A stretch of 64,000 nucleotides of DNA from Lewinella sp. JB7. Its GTDB lineage: Bacteria; Bacteroidota; Bacteroidia; Chitinophagales; Saprospiraceae. Under the pieces are notes generated by a model that was given only the letters and a program-made list of their open reading frames with translations, searched no databases and was not told the DNA's origin. The DNA lies in NCBI RefSeq assembly GCF_024297185.1, contig NZ_JANCTD010000007.1, forward strand, positions 124,001 to 188,000, given 5' to 3'. Below are positions 17,383-25,937 of the stretch, piece after piece (the stretch's first letter is position 1; each line of letters begins with the position of its first letter). The position numbers and the translations under genes are program-made.

Positions 17383-17994
17383 ATGCAGGTAAACAGCGAT
17401 ACGGTAGGCGCACTCGCCTTCGATAAAGAAAACGGCCTTCTCCCCGCTATAGTGCAGGATAACACTACCCGTGTCGTGCTTATGCAGGGCTACATGAACG
17501 CGGAGGCGCTCGAACGTACGATGGCCACCGGCCGGGTCACCTTCTTCAGCCGCAGCAAGCAACGTCTCTGGACTAAGGGGGAAACCTCCGGCAACGTTCT
17601 CCAATTGGTGCGCATCGACGCCGACTGCGACCGCGATTCCCTGCTCATTCAGGCTACGCCCACCGGCCCCGTCTGCCACACCGGAACCGATACCTGCTGG
17701 GCGCAGGCCAACGAAGGAGATTTCATCGATCACCTCGAAGCGACCATCCAGGATCGGCGCGATCACCCCAGCGAGTCCAGCTACACCACCTCCCTACTCC
17801 GCAGCGGCATCAATAAGGTGGCCCAGAAAGTCGGTGAGGAAGCCGTCGAGCTCGTCATCGAAGCCAAGGACGACAACAAGGACCTCTTTCTCGGCGAAGC
17901 GGCCGACCTGCTTTATCATTACCTCGTCCTCCTGGCCGCCAAGGGTTATACGCTCGAGGAAGTCCGGGAGGTTCTGCGCCAACGCCACCGGTAG
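17383..17994 (+). CDS. hisI: Bifunctional phosphoribosyl-AMP cyclohydrolase / phosphoribosyl-ATP pyrophosphatase HisIE
   Basis: The 203-residue protein fuses HisI (about 1-110: VLMQGYMNAEAL, FFSRSKQRLWTKGETSGN, the metal-binding DADCDRD, CHTGTDTCW) to HisE (about 115-203: SYTTSLL, EEAVELVIEAKDDNKDLFLGEAADLLYH). It performs the second and third steps of histidine synthesis. The fused form is normal in Bacteroidota. It begins 36 bp from the divergent start of the DUF5362-like gene; yqeY follows about 100 bp downstream. Confidence 0.96.
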   Translation: MQVNSDTVGALAFDKENGLLPAIVQDNTTRVVLMQGYMNAEALERTMATGRVTFFSRSKQRLWTKGETSGNVLQLVRIDADCDRDSLLIQATPTGPVCHTGTDTCWAQANEGDFIDHLEATIQDRRDHPSESSYTTSLLRSGINKVAQKVGEEAVELVIEAKDDNKDLFLGEAADLLYHYLVLLAAKGYTLEEVREVLRQRHR

Positions 17995-18012
17995 GGCGGG
18001 GCCGCGGGAGCC
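17994..18012 (+). repeat. Dispersed GC motif copy
   Basis: GGGCGGGGCCGCGGGAGCC starts at the last base of the hisIE stop codon. It is identical over 19 bp to the copy inside susC (9127-9145). Confidence 0.55.
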
Positions 18013-18094
18013 AACTTTGTCCAGGCAACCAATGCGGGTCCCCCGGCTGTTATCCACTCACCCACTCCTCCATTCATCCCCTCATCCCCCACCC

Positions 18095-18541
18095 ATGACC
18101 CTCCAAGAACGCATCACCCCCGACCTCAAAGCCGCCATGCGCGCAAAGGACCAGGCCGCCCTCCGGGGTATCCGGGCCATTAAAAACGCCCTCCTGCTCC
18201 AGCAGACCGACGGCAGCGGCGCCACCCTCGACGAAGCCGGCGAGATCGCTCTGCTCCAAAAACTCGTGAAGAGTCGTCAGGAAAGTCTGGAGATCTACGA
18301 AAAACAGGGCCGGGAAGACCTTGCCCAACCCGAGCGAGAGGAGATCGAGGTCATCAGCCGTTACCTTCCCGAACAACTCTCCGATGAGAAACTGGAAGCC
18401 CTGATCCGGGAAGTCATCGCCGAAACCGGCGCTACCTCCATGCGCGACATGGGCAAGGTGATGGGGCAGGCCAACGCCCGTGCCGCCGGCCGTGCGGACG
18501 GAAAGCAGATCGCCGCCACCGTCAAACGCCTCCTCGCCTAA
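18095..18541 (+). CDS. GatB/YqeY domain-containing protein
   Basis: The 148-residue protein begins at ATG 18095 (MTLQERITPDLKAAMRAKD), the usual YqeY start. It contains EIALLQKLVKSRQESLEIYEKQGREDLAQPEREEIEVISRYLPEQLS and the C-terminal GatB-like helical tail with MGKVMGQANARAAGRADGKQIA. YqeY proteins resemble the tRNA-binding tail of GatB; their exact role is unclear. The 45 bp before the start is C-rich, almost free of G, and has no Shine-Dalgarno site. Confidence 0.92.
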   Translation: MTLQERITPDLKAAMRAKDQAALRGIRAIKNALLLQQTDGSGATLDEAGEIALLQKLVKSRQESLEIYEKQGREDLAQPEREEIEVISRYLPEQLSDEKLEALIREVIAETGATSMRDMGKVMGQANARAAGRADGKQIAATVKRLLA

Positions 18542-18574
18542 AGCCGGCCCCGGCGTTCCAGTCCTCCCCCCTCC

Positions 18575-19666
18575 ATGCTAAAGAAGCTTGATTGGTACAT
18601 CATCGGCAAGTTCATGCGCACCTTCTTCTTTACGGTGCTGATCTTCTCCATGGTGAGCCTGATCATCGATTTCAGCGAGAAGGTGGAGCGATTCATCGAG
18701 TCGGACATCACGAAGCAGATCATCGTCTTCGAGTACTTTCCGACCTTCCTGCTCTTCATCCTCGGGTTTTTGTGGCCCATGCTGACGCTGATCGCCGTCA
18801 TCTTCTTTACGGGGCGGATGGCGGACAACTCCGAGATCATCAGCATTCTCAACGCCGGGGTCAGCTTCTGGCGACTGATGCGTCCCTATCTGGTATCCGC
18901 CGGCTTCCTGTTCTTGCTCTACCTGGTGGGCATCCACTACCTCGTACCCCTGGCCAACGCCCACCGCACGGAACTGGAGCGGGTGTACTTCAGCCGGGGC
19001 CGGGACGAAGGCAAGACCTCCAACGTTCACTTCTTCGTCGCGCCGGACACGAAGGTGTACATGACCCACTACAGTAAGCGGGACAGCGCCGCGCGCAACT
19101 TTCGCATCGAGCAACTGGCCGACAATCGCCTGGTCAGCCTGACCAAAGCGCGATCCGCCAAATTTATCGAAGGCGATCCGGCGGTGTGGCGACTCGAAAA
19201 CTACGAGATGCGCACCTTCGACGGTCTCCACGAAACGATCACGATTGGCGGTAAGGAAACCCTCGATACGGTCCTCAATCTCCGCCCCGATGACTTCGTC
19301 GACTACCGCGAGCAGCAGTCCGCCCTCACCACGCCGGAGCTGTTGACCCAGATCCGCAAGCAACGCGAACGGGGGGCCGGCAACATACGCAAGTACGAAG
19401 TCGAGCTGGCCCGTCGCACCGCCGAGCCCTTTACCATCTTCATTCTTACCCTGATCGGCCTGTCGGTGGCCGGCCGGAAGGTGAGAGGCGGCATGGGCAT
19501 ACAGCTGGCCCTGGGCATTTTCATGGGGGCCCTTTTCGTCTTTCTGAGTCGGTTTGCCTCCACCATCAGTGCCGGAACGAACCTGCCCGTACTCCTGGGG
19601 ATGTGGATGCCCAACATCATCTTTTTCGCGGCGGCCCTCTACTTCGTGTCGCGTGCGCAACGCTAG
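18575..19666 (+). CDS. LptF/LptG (YjgP/YjgQ) family permease
   Basis: The 363-residue protein has six predicted membrane helices, three before and three after a periplasmic beta-jellyroll domain of about 190 residues. It starts MLKKLDWYIIGKFMRTFFFTVLIFS, typical of LptG-like permeases, and has FLWPMLTLIAVIFFTGRMADNSEI in the first helical block. Such proteins work with LptB to extract lipopolysaccharide from the inner membrane and pass it to LptC/A. No lptB or lptC is nearby. It follows yqeY by 33 bp, probably in the same transcript. Confidence 0.9.
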   Translation: MLKKLDWYIIGKFMRTFFFTVLIFSMVSLIIDFSEKVERFIESDITKQIIVFEYFPTFLLFILGFLWPMLTLIAVIFFTGRMADNSEIISILNAGVSFWRLMRPYLVSAGFLFLLYLVGIHYLVPLANAHRTELERVYFSRGRDEGKTSNVHFFVAPDTKVYMTHYSKRDSAARNFRIEQLADNRLVSLTKARSAKFIEGDPAVWRLENYEMRTFDGLHETITIGGKETLDTVLNLRPDDFVDYREQQSALTTPELLTQIRKQRERGAGNIRKYEVELARRTAEPFTIFILTLIGLSVAGRKVRGGMGIQLALGIFMGALFVFLSRFASTISAGTNLPVLLGMWMPNIIFFAAALYFVSRAQR

Positions 19667-19743
19667 GAACGCATCTAAAGCGGCCGATTTTTGTTAAATT
19701 TAGAACGGACCCGCTCCGCAGCCGGCCGGTAAATACCAAGCAA

Positions 19744-20565
19744 ATGGACCAGAAAAAGTTAATGACCTGGGGAATCATCGGATTCTTCCTCCTGATCATC
19801 TTTGCGATGATCAGCAGCGCCACCTTCGTAACGATCGAATCCGGTGAGCGGGGCGTTCTGTTCCGGCGGTTCGCCGGCCTCGACAAGGAAACCGTCTACG
19901 CCCCCGGTTTCCACGTGGTCTCCCCCTGGAACACCATGTTCGTATACGAGGTCCGCGAGGCCCAACTCGAGGAAGAGATGGAGGTCCTTTCCAGCAACGG
20001 TCTCAACATCAAGGTCGACGTGACGGCCCGCGTACGCCCTAATTTCGGTAAAGTGGCGCTGCTGCACGAAACCTTCGGCCGGGACTATATGGAGCGGCTC
20101 ATCCGGCCCGAAGTGCGGTCGAGCGTACGCCAGGTGATCGGCAAGTTTACCCCCGAAGAGCTCTACTCCACCAAGCGCGACGAAGTACAAACGCTCATTA
20201 CCGAGGAGCTTTCCAACACGCTGGCCACTAACTTCATCGATCTACGGGCCATCCTCATCCGCGACATCGAGTTGCCCGACAAGGTGCGCATGGCCATCGA
20301 GGAGAAGCTCGAAGCCGAGCAGGCCTCCCTCAAGTACGAATACATCCTGACCCGCGAGAAGCAGGAAGCCGAGCGGCGACTGATCGAAGCCCAGGCGAAG
20401 GCCGACGCCAACCGGGTCCTTACGGCCAGCCTGTCGGAGAATATTCTGCGCGATAAGGGCATCGAAGCGACGCTGGAACTGGCAAAATCGCCCAACAGTA
20501 AGATCGTGATCGTCGGTGACGGTGGCAGCGGCGGCCTGCCCCTCATTCTGGGCGGCGGTAATTAA
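19744..20565 (+). CDS. Prohibitin/SPFH-domain membrane protein
   Basis: The ATG at 19744 starts a 273-residue protein with one N-terminal membrane helix (about 8-26), then an SPFH/band-7 domain (about 27-190: ESGERGVLFRRFAGLDKETVYAPGFHVVSPWN, VRPNFGKVALLHETFG, RPEVRSSVRQVIGKFTPEELY). A charged coiled coil follows (EEKLEAEQASLKYEYILTREK), then a Gly-rich tail. It resembles eukaryotic prohibitins more than HflK/C. Likely role: ring-like scaffold in the inner membrane, often linked to proteases or membrane domains. Its 3' end overlaps the opposing cyclase gene by 4 bp. Confidence 0.88.
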   Translation: MDQKKLMTWGIIGFFLLIIFAMISSATFVTIESGERGVLFRRFAGLDKETVYAPGFHVVSPWNTMFVYEVREAQLEEEMEVLSSNGLNIKVDVTARVRPNFGKVALLHETFGRDYMERLIRPEVRSSVRQVIGKFTPEELYSTKRDEVQTLITEELSNTLATNFIDLRAILIRDIELPDKVRMAIEEKLEAEQASLKYEYILTREKQEAERRLIEAQAKADANRVLTASLSENILRDKGIEATLELAKSPNSKIVIVGDGGSGGLPLILGGGN

Positions 20566-23500
20566 TCGGCCTGCCGCAACTGCGACAGGTAGTGATTGTA
20601 GACGAACTTCGGCGTCTCCGCGTATAGCTGTTCGTATAGCGAGAGTGCCCGCCGGCGCGACTCGGTGTCCTTACCCCCGCTGATGGTATAGTAAGCGAAG
20701 TATGCCTCGGCCTCCTGCTCCACCGTAAGGGTGTCGGAGGTTAGCAGGTTTTTGATGATTTCCTCCGCTTCCGGAATATTCTCCGGAGCATAGGCCACCA
20801 AGCAGCGGGCGTGGAGTAGTCTGGCCCCGAAGAGGACGTCGGGGTTTCCGAGGTCTTCGGCGACTTCGAGCGCTTCCCGTTCCACCTTCTTTACGGCTTC
20901 CAGTTGGCCGTCCGCCAGCAGGACCAGCCCCTTCTCGTAGAGGCTGGATCCCAGAACCAGGCGGTTATTGGTCGTGCGGGCGATCTCGATGGCCTGATCG
21001 TAGTACTGGCCGGAGAGGTCGTACTTCGCCTGCAGGTAGTAGATATCCCCCAGGGTATTCACCGCCTTCGCCACCCCCTTGCGGTAGCCCAGGTCGCTGC
21101 TGATGGACAGGCAACGATCCAGGTGAGCGATGGCCTTCGAGAAGTCGCCCATGACGCTGTTGATGTCCCCGAGCAGGCCCTCCGTGACCGCGATGCCCTG
21201 GCGGTCGCCGATCTCGTAACACATCTTGAGGTCCTGCTCGTACAGTTCGAGGGCCGCCTCGTACTTTCCCTGTCGTTCCTTGATGTTACCGAGGCTCCCC
21301 AGTCCGATGGCTTGCAAACGGCGGTCGCCCAGCTCCCGCGCCAGCCGCAACCCCCGGCGGTGGTGGTCGAGCGACAGATCGTAGTCACCGCTCTCGAAGT
21401 ACACGATGCCCAGGTTGGTGTGCAGGGTAGCCAGTCCCATATTGTCGTTGCTGGCCTCGTGGCGCGGGATCTGGTCGCGAATGACCGCGATCGCCTCGTC
21501 GTAGCTGCCCAGGTTCATGTAGGTGAGCCCGAGGTGACTGATCGTGCCGGCGGAGGTAGTCGTGCCGGCCTCACTGAGCCCGCTGTCGAGGGACTTTTTG
21601 TAGTAGGTGAGGGCCCGATCGTAGTGATTGGTGCGGAAGAAGAGGTTGCCCATATTGCTGTACGCCCGGGCGATACCGAAGATGTCGTCGACCGACTCGA
21701 AGAGGCCGGCGGCTACCTTCAGGTAATCCATCGCGACCTCGTATTCCCCCTTGAGGGTATGGAGTTGCCCAAGCGCATTGTTGGTACGGCCCAGCAGTAC
21801 GACGTCCCGACTGTCCTTGGCGATCAGTTGGGCTTCCTCGTAGGCGATCTGGGCGTCTTCCCAACGGCCCACGATCTCGTAGATGCCGCCCTGATTGAGG
21901 TAGATGTTTACGGTAATGTCCTCCTTCGGGCGCTGACTCAGTTTTTCCACCAGTCTTTTGTACAGATCGAGGGCCTGCTGATTCTGGTAGTTTGCCCGGG
22001 CGTAGCTGGCAGCCTTGCTCAGGTATTCGATCGTCTTTTCGGTTTCCCCTCCGTTCTCGTAGTGGAAGGCCAGATCGACGTACCGTTCCTCGATGTTATC
22101 GCCGTAGAGTTTCTCAATGGCCTGGGCGATCTGCCGGTGCAGTTGCTGTAGCCGCGTGGTCAGCTGCATTCCGTAAACGGCTTCGCGCAATAGGCTGTGG
22201 CGGAAGATGTACCGGAGCTCGTTCATGGCGCTCCAGATCTGCCCCCGCTCGGCCACTTCGATCTGCTCCTCCAGGAGTTTCATCACGTTTTCCGTCCCGT
22301 TGAAGCCGGCATCCATCCGCATTACCTCACTCAGCACCGGAATGTCGAACTCCCGGCCGATCACCGCCGCCGCCTTCACCGTTTCCCGGACCATATCCGA
22401 CAGCCGGTCGATGCGTGCCGTCAGGATGGAGGTGATGCTGGTCGATAGCTTGATGCTTTCGTCGCTCAGGTGCAGTAGGCCGTCGTCTTTTTCGTGTAAC
22501 AGCTCGTTCTCCCGGAAGTATTCCAGTATCTGTTCCAGGTAGAACGGATTGCTGTTCGTCGTGCGCAGGAGGGTTTCCAGGGTAGGTTCGGAAATGGGGT
22601 TGCCGAGAGTCGTTTCCGCCAGTTCGCGGACCGCCTGGGTCGTCAGGCCGGTGATCTCCACGGAGAGTACCGGCAACTCCAACTGGCTACGGAGGCCTTC
22701 ATCGATGAGCCGGGGGAAATTGCCGTCGTCGTCCGGGCGAGCGGTGGCCAGAATCAGGAGGGGCCGTTCGGCGGTTCGGCGCACCAGTTCCCGCACGATG
22801 GCCAGGCTGTCGTTGTCGATCCAGTGGATATCTTCCAGTTCGAGCACCGTAGGCTGTAATAAGCACTCCGCGGTGATGAGATTGACGATCCCGTCGATGG
22901 TATTCTGGTAGCGCCCTTGAGCGTCCAGCTGCGTCCACAACGAGCCGGGGATCACGATGCCGAGCTGGGCGGCCAGGACGGATTCCGTGCGCATCAGCTC
23001 CTCGGCAAGCTCATTTGCTTCCGGCGTGTTGCGCCGCCGCAGACTCAATTGCAGCCGATTGATTTTAAACTCGAAACGCCGGTGGTTCTGCTCCGCTCCG
23101 ATGTCGATACTTTGGCGAAAGAGCCGCTGCATCATGTAGATGAACGGGTTGAACGACTTGCGTAAAATCTGGTCGCAACTGCCCAGCAGCCAGTTTATCG
23201 GCTCCACCTCGTTCATCCGGTGACGCAGTTCGTACGTCAGGCGGCTTTTACCGATGCCCGCCTCCCCCTGTACGTAGGCGATGCCCGCCGATTGCCGCTC
23301 GTAGAGCGGTCGGGCAAAGTCCATCAGTTCGGCGATCTCCCGATCGCGCCCGATGGGCTTACCGCCGTAGCTGGGTTTGCCGATCGACTGCCGGCGGCCC
23401 TCCAGGGAAAAGGTCGGTTCCGGCTCCTTAATGCCCTTATAGCGGATCTTCCCCTTGGGGATAAAGCGAAACTGCGGGTTCGCGGCGATCTCCTCATCGA

Positions 23501-24614
23501 CGAGGACTTCCTTCCAGTCCGCCTGGGACATGATGCGGGCGGCCAGGTTTACGCGGTTTCCGACGCAGGCGTACTGCGCCCGTTCCTTGCCGCCGACAAT
23601 CCCCGTAAAAGCCGTTCCGACGGTCATGCCCATGCGAAAGCGAAAGCTGCGTTTCGTGGAGGCGCTCAGGGCTTCGAGTTCCTGCTGTATTACCAGCGCG
23701 AATTCAACCGCGCGCGTAAGATTGTTCTCGTAGGAGACCGGCGCACCGAAGAAGATGACCATCAGGGCCCCCTTGTCGCCGTAATCGACCTCCTTGAAGT
23801 AACCCCCGAAATCTTTGACCTGGTCGAGAACCACCGTGGCGAAGCGATCCAGTTCGTCGTGGGTCCGTACCGCGTCGAAGGATAAAAAGCAGGATACTAC
23901 CGTGCGGAATTCTCCCGCCTGATCGTAACGGACCACCTCCGGGGGTAAAAATGCCACGGCGGTTTCCGCGTCGATGTCGGGCAGCAACAAGGGTTGTACC
24001 TCCACATCCGCTACCGTGGAGACGTCGCCCAGCACCCGGTAGGCACCCGTGGCGATCTCTTCGGTGTAGACGATTCCGCCCTCGATGAGGGTCTGGACGA
24101 AGTCGCTGACGATTATTTCTTGTTCGCCGGCCAGGGTCTGACACTTGGCAGCCTGATCGATGGCCGGCCCCCGGAAGTAAAACGCGCGCAGGCCCTGCCC
24201 TACGATGCCGTAATTCACCGTACCGGCCGCGATGCCCGCCTTGATGCCGATGCGGAACTTGTTGCCGAACTTGTTGCCCCGATCGCGGAACAACTGCCGG
24301 GCCCGCTCCGCCGTACGCAGCAAGTGCATGGCGTGTATGCGATCGAGTTCCAGGGGGAATACCGCCGTGAAGGCATCTCCGGCGAAATAAGGAATGATAC
24401 CCCCCGCGCGGTACACCAGCTCTACCAGGGGTTCGAATACCTCATTGAGGATCATCGAAAGCTGTTCGGCACCGGTGAGCCCCTGCTGCATGAGGGTTTC
24501 GGTGAGGGGGGTGAAGCCCGACAGGTCGATATTCAGGGTAAAGGCCCGCAGCTCGCCGTGTAGTTCGCCGGCAATAAGCTTTTGCTGTATAAAGGGGGGA
24601 ATAAGCGGCTGCAC
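20562..24614 (-). CDS. Soluble-adenylyl-cyclase-like protein: two cyclase domains, NTPase, TPR repeats
   Basis: The 1350-residue protein starts at GTG 24614. Domains: class III cyclase C1 (about 20-175), cyclase C2 (about 235-385), an AAA/STAND-type NTPase (Walker A GEAGIGKS at about 450-457; LELEDIHWIDNDSLAIVREL later), then about ten TPRs (850-1250). C1 has both metal-binding Asp (D30 in NIDLSGFT, D80 in YFAGDAF) but Asp/Lys where the transition-state Asn/Arg are expected. C2 has N356 and R360 (VGNRVNLAARIM). Together they can form one composite site, as in mammalian soluble adenylyl cyclase. Likely product is cAMP; cGMP is possible. The sAC bicarbonate-site Lys just before GD appears to be Tyr (Y76). 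TPRs suggest regulation by partner proteins. A near-consensus -7 element lies at 24635-24642. Confidence 0.88.
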   Translation of the reverse strand: MQPLIPPFIQQKLIAGELHGELRAFTLNIDLSGFTPLTETLMQQGLTGAEQLSMILNEVFEPLVELVYRAGGIIPYFAGDAFTAVFPLELDRIHAMHLLRTAERARQLFRDRGNKFGNKFRIGIKAGIAAGTVNYGIVGQGLRAFYFRGPAIDQAAKCQTLAGEQEIIVSDFVQTLIEGGIVYTEEIATGAYRVLGDVSTVADVEVQPLLLPDIDAETAVAFLPPEVVRYDQAGEFRTVVSCFLSFDAVRTHDELDRFATVVLDQVKDFGGYFKEVDYGDKGALMVIFFGAPVSYENNLTRAVEFALVIQQELEALSASTKRSFRFRMGMTVGTAFTGIVGGKERAQYACVGNRVNLAARIMSQADWKEVLVDEEIAANPQFRFIPKGKIRYKGIKEPEPTFSLEGRRQSIGKPSYGGKPIGRDREIAELMDFARPLYERQSAGIAYVQGEAGIGKSRLTYELRHRMNEVEPINWLLGSCDQILRKSFNPFIYMMQRLFRQSIDIGAEQNHRRFEFKINRLQLSLRRRNTPEANELAEELMRTESVLAAQLGIVIPGSLWTQLDAQGRYQNTIDGIVNLITAECLLQPTVLELEDIHWIDNDSLAIVRELVRRTAERPLLILATARPDDDGNFPRLIDEGLRSQLELPVLSVEITGLTTQAVRELAETTLGNPISEPTLETLLRTTNSNPFYLEQILEYFRENELLHEKDDGLLHLSDESIKLSTSITSILTARIDRLSDMVRETVKAAAVIGREFDIPVLSEVMRMDAGFNGTENVMKLLEEQIEVAERGQIWSAMNELRYIFRHSLLREAVYGMQLTTRLQQLHRQIAQAIEKLYGDNIEERYVDLAFHYENGGETEKTIEYLSKAASYARANYQNQQALDLYKRLVEKLSQRPKEDITVNIYLNQGGIYEIVGRWEDAQIAYEEAQLIAKDSRDVVLLGRTNNALGQLHTLKGEYEVAMDYLKVAAGLFESVDDIFGIARAYSNMGNLFFRTNHYDRALTYYKKSLDSGLSEAGTTTSAGTISHLGLTYMNLGSYDEAIAVIRDQIPRHEASNDNMGLATLHTNLGIVYFESGDYDLSLDHHRRGLRLARELGDRRLQAIGLGSLGNIKERQGKYEAALELYEQDLKMCYEIGDRQGIAVTEGLLGDINSVMGDFSKAIAHLDRCLSISSDLGYRKGVAKAVNTLGDIYYLQAKYDLSGQYYDQAIEIARTTNNRLVLGSSLYEKGLVLLADGQLEAVKKVEREALEVAEDLGNPDVLFGARLLHARCLVAYAPENIPEAEEIIKNLLTSDTLTVEQEAEAYFAYYTISGGKDTESRRRALSLYEQLYAETPKFVYNHYLSQLRQAD

Positions 24615-24650
24615 GAATAAATGAATAGGGCCGGATAAAGATAACCCGCC

Positions 24651-24692
24651 ATGGAAAATAAAAACGGTCGCCCGGATGTACGGGCGACCGTT
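24651..24692 (-). terminator. Rho-independent terminator (minus strand)
   Basis: A perfect 12 bp stem (24663-24674 with 24681-24692, AACGGTCGCCCG/CGGGCGACCGTT) with a 6-base loop. Read on the minus strand it is followed by TTTTTATTTT. It ends a leftward transcript from the 24.7-25.8 kb region before the cyclase gene. Confidence 0.85.
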
Positions 24693-24743
24693 GGTGATTC
24701 TTATGTGATCTTAAGGTGTAAAACCGGTCGTAGCGCCGCCTCC

Positions 24744-24836
24744 CTAGAAATTGCGGGTGCCGTCAAGGAGGGCGGACGTAAGACTCAGGCCACCGCCCAG
24801 CGCGCAGGCGGCCATCAAAACGAAAAGAATAGTCAT
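24744..24836 (-). CDS. Possible 30-residue hydrophobic small protein
   Basis: A short open frame (starts MTILFVLMAACALGGGLS, ends LDGTRNF) encodes a single hydrophobic segment with a small polar tail. It lies directly ahead of the strong terminator at 24651-24692, so a transcript through this stretch is likely. The 222 bp up to the next gene (25060) contains nothing else I recognise. I do not know a family for it; the frame could be chance, and the transcript might instead be a small RNA or only the 3' UTR of the anti-sigma-like gene. Confidence 0.35.
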   Translation of the reverse strand: MTILFVLMAACALGGGLSLTSALLDGTRNF

Positions 24837-25059
24837 GATTGGAAGGTTATAAAATGGAAACTGTGGTACAATCGATTGGCCCGACGAAACGGCAAATACC
24901 TAGCTGATACATCCAAACTGCGTGTTCGTCCGCGGGCTCGCCTGCAATAAACAGAATTACGGGTAGCTATCCAAACGCTCTTCCCCGCCTTTTTATTTTT
25001 TTTCGGCAGCGCCACTTTGGGGCGCTAGTAAGCTGCTAGCCAGTGCGGTAAGTCGGGCA

Positions 25060-25845
25060 TCAATCGCGCGGCAGGGGCATACTTACTACGGGCCGGTCAT
25101 CCCGGCCGGGCGGTTCTTCCCTCCCCTGCGGCCATTGATAAATGCGCAACTGATTGTGGTCCTCGGCAAGCTTCACCGCGTAGAGTCCGCCGAGTTGCCG
25201 TGCGGTCACCACCTCTGGTGCCTGCTCCTCGGCGTCGATACCCCCGAATATGTAGTAGGCATGACCGGTGGGGGGTGGGGAAATGTCGGAAAGGTCCACC
25301 AGGGCTATCCCTACGTTGTCCAGAAGATGTACGTGCAGGGTGCCGGTATCGACGGGCTGGTCAATCGACTGCAGATTGTTCCAGTTGGCGGCCGCGGCTT
25401 CGATGGCTGCCCGGCTGCGCTCCATATCCAGGCGGTGACTGGCATCGTCCTGAGCGTGTAGGGCGCGTTCCGTAATGAGTTCTCCCCGCACGTTTTCCTT
25501 GAGGCGAAAAAGATACCCGCTCAGGCAGATAAGCAGCAGGATGATCGCGCTGAGCACGTAGCGCCAGATGTTGAGCGTATGGTTGTGCTCCATCATCGCG
25601 GTGATCATCTCGTGATCGAGGTCCTGAAAATCTTCCGCCGTGCGGGCCGCGCGACCGGGCGGGGGCGGGCCTATGTTCCGGGAGTCGGCGTAGGCGTGCA
25701 GGTCGTTGCGGAGCCGCTCGACTTCCTGCTCCAGGAAGGGGTCCTCGCGCATCAACTGCTCGACCTCAGCCATCTGCTCCGGCCCGAGGAGGCCGAGCAC
25801 ATACTGATCCAACAGCCCGCTTTGTTTGAGTTCTTCCCTATTCAT
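25060..25845 (-). CDS. RskA-like anti-sigma factor
   Basis: I chose the ATG at 25845 (MNREELKQSGLLDQYVLGLL), which gives a standard anti-sigma N-terminus: a short helical domain (VLGLLGPEQMAEVEQLMREDPFLEQEVERLR) that would bind a sigma factor. A single membrane helix follows at about 105-125 (YVLSAIILLLICLSGYLF), then a periplasmic RskA-type domain (about 170-261: GIALVDLSDISPPPTGHAYYIFGG). The 261-residue length is normal. No sigma gene is adjacent; the nearest is the ECF gene at 34.5 kb, and no link can be shown. The next gene upstream on this strand is fabH. Confidence 0.72.
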   Translation of the reverse strand: MNREELKQSGLLDQYVLGLLGPEQMAEVEQLMREDPFLEQEVERLRNDLHAYADSRNIGPPPPGRAARTAEDFQDLDHEMITAMMEHNHTLNIWRYVLSAIILLLICLSGYLFRLKENVRGELITERALHAQDDASHRLDMERSRAAIEAAAANWNNLQSIDQPVDTGTLHVHLLDNVGIALVDLSDISPPPTGHAYYIFGGIDAEEQAPEVVTARQLGGLYAVKLAEDHNQLRIYQWPQGREEPPGRDDRPVVSMPLPRD

Positions 25846-25937
25846 AAAGTGCCCCGTGGTGCGACTTTTAGTGCAAACACCGTGCGGCATTCAATGTGCG
25901 CCCGGTAGTACCTAAAGGCTATTTCCTACCGCCATGT

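Noticed and set aside
20904-22151. Open frame of about 415 codons on the + strand
   Set aside because: Antisense to the TPR part of the cyclase protein. The regular look comes from the repeats on the other strand.
24615-25059. tRNA or riboswitch between the cyclase and anti-sigma genes
   Set aside because: The hairpin at 24663-24692 is a simple terminator stem with a T-run, not a cloverleaf, and no known riboswitch core is visible.
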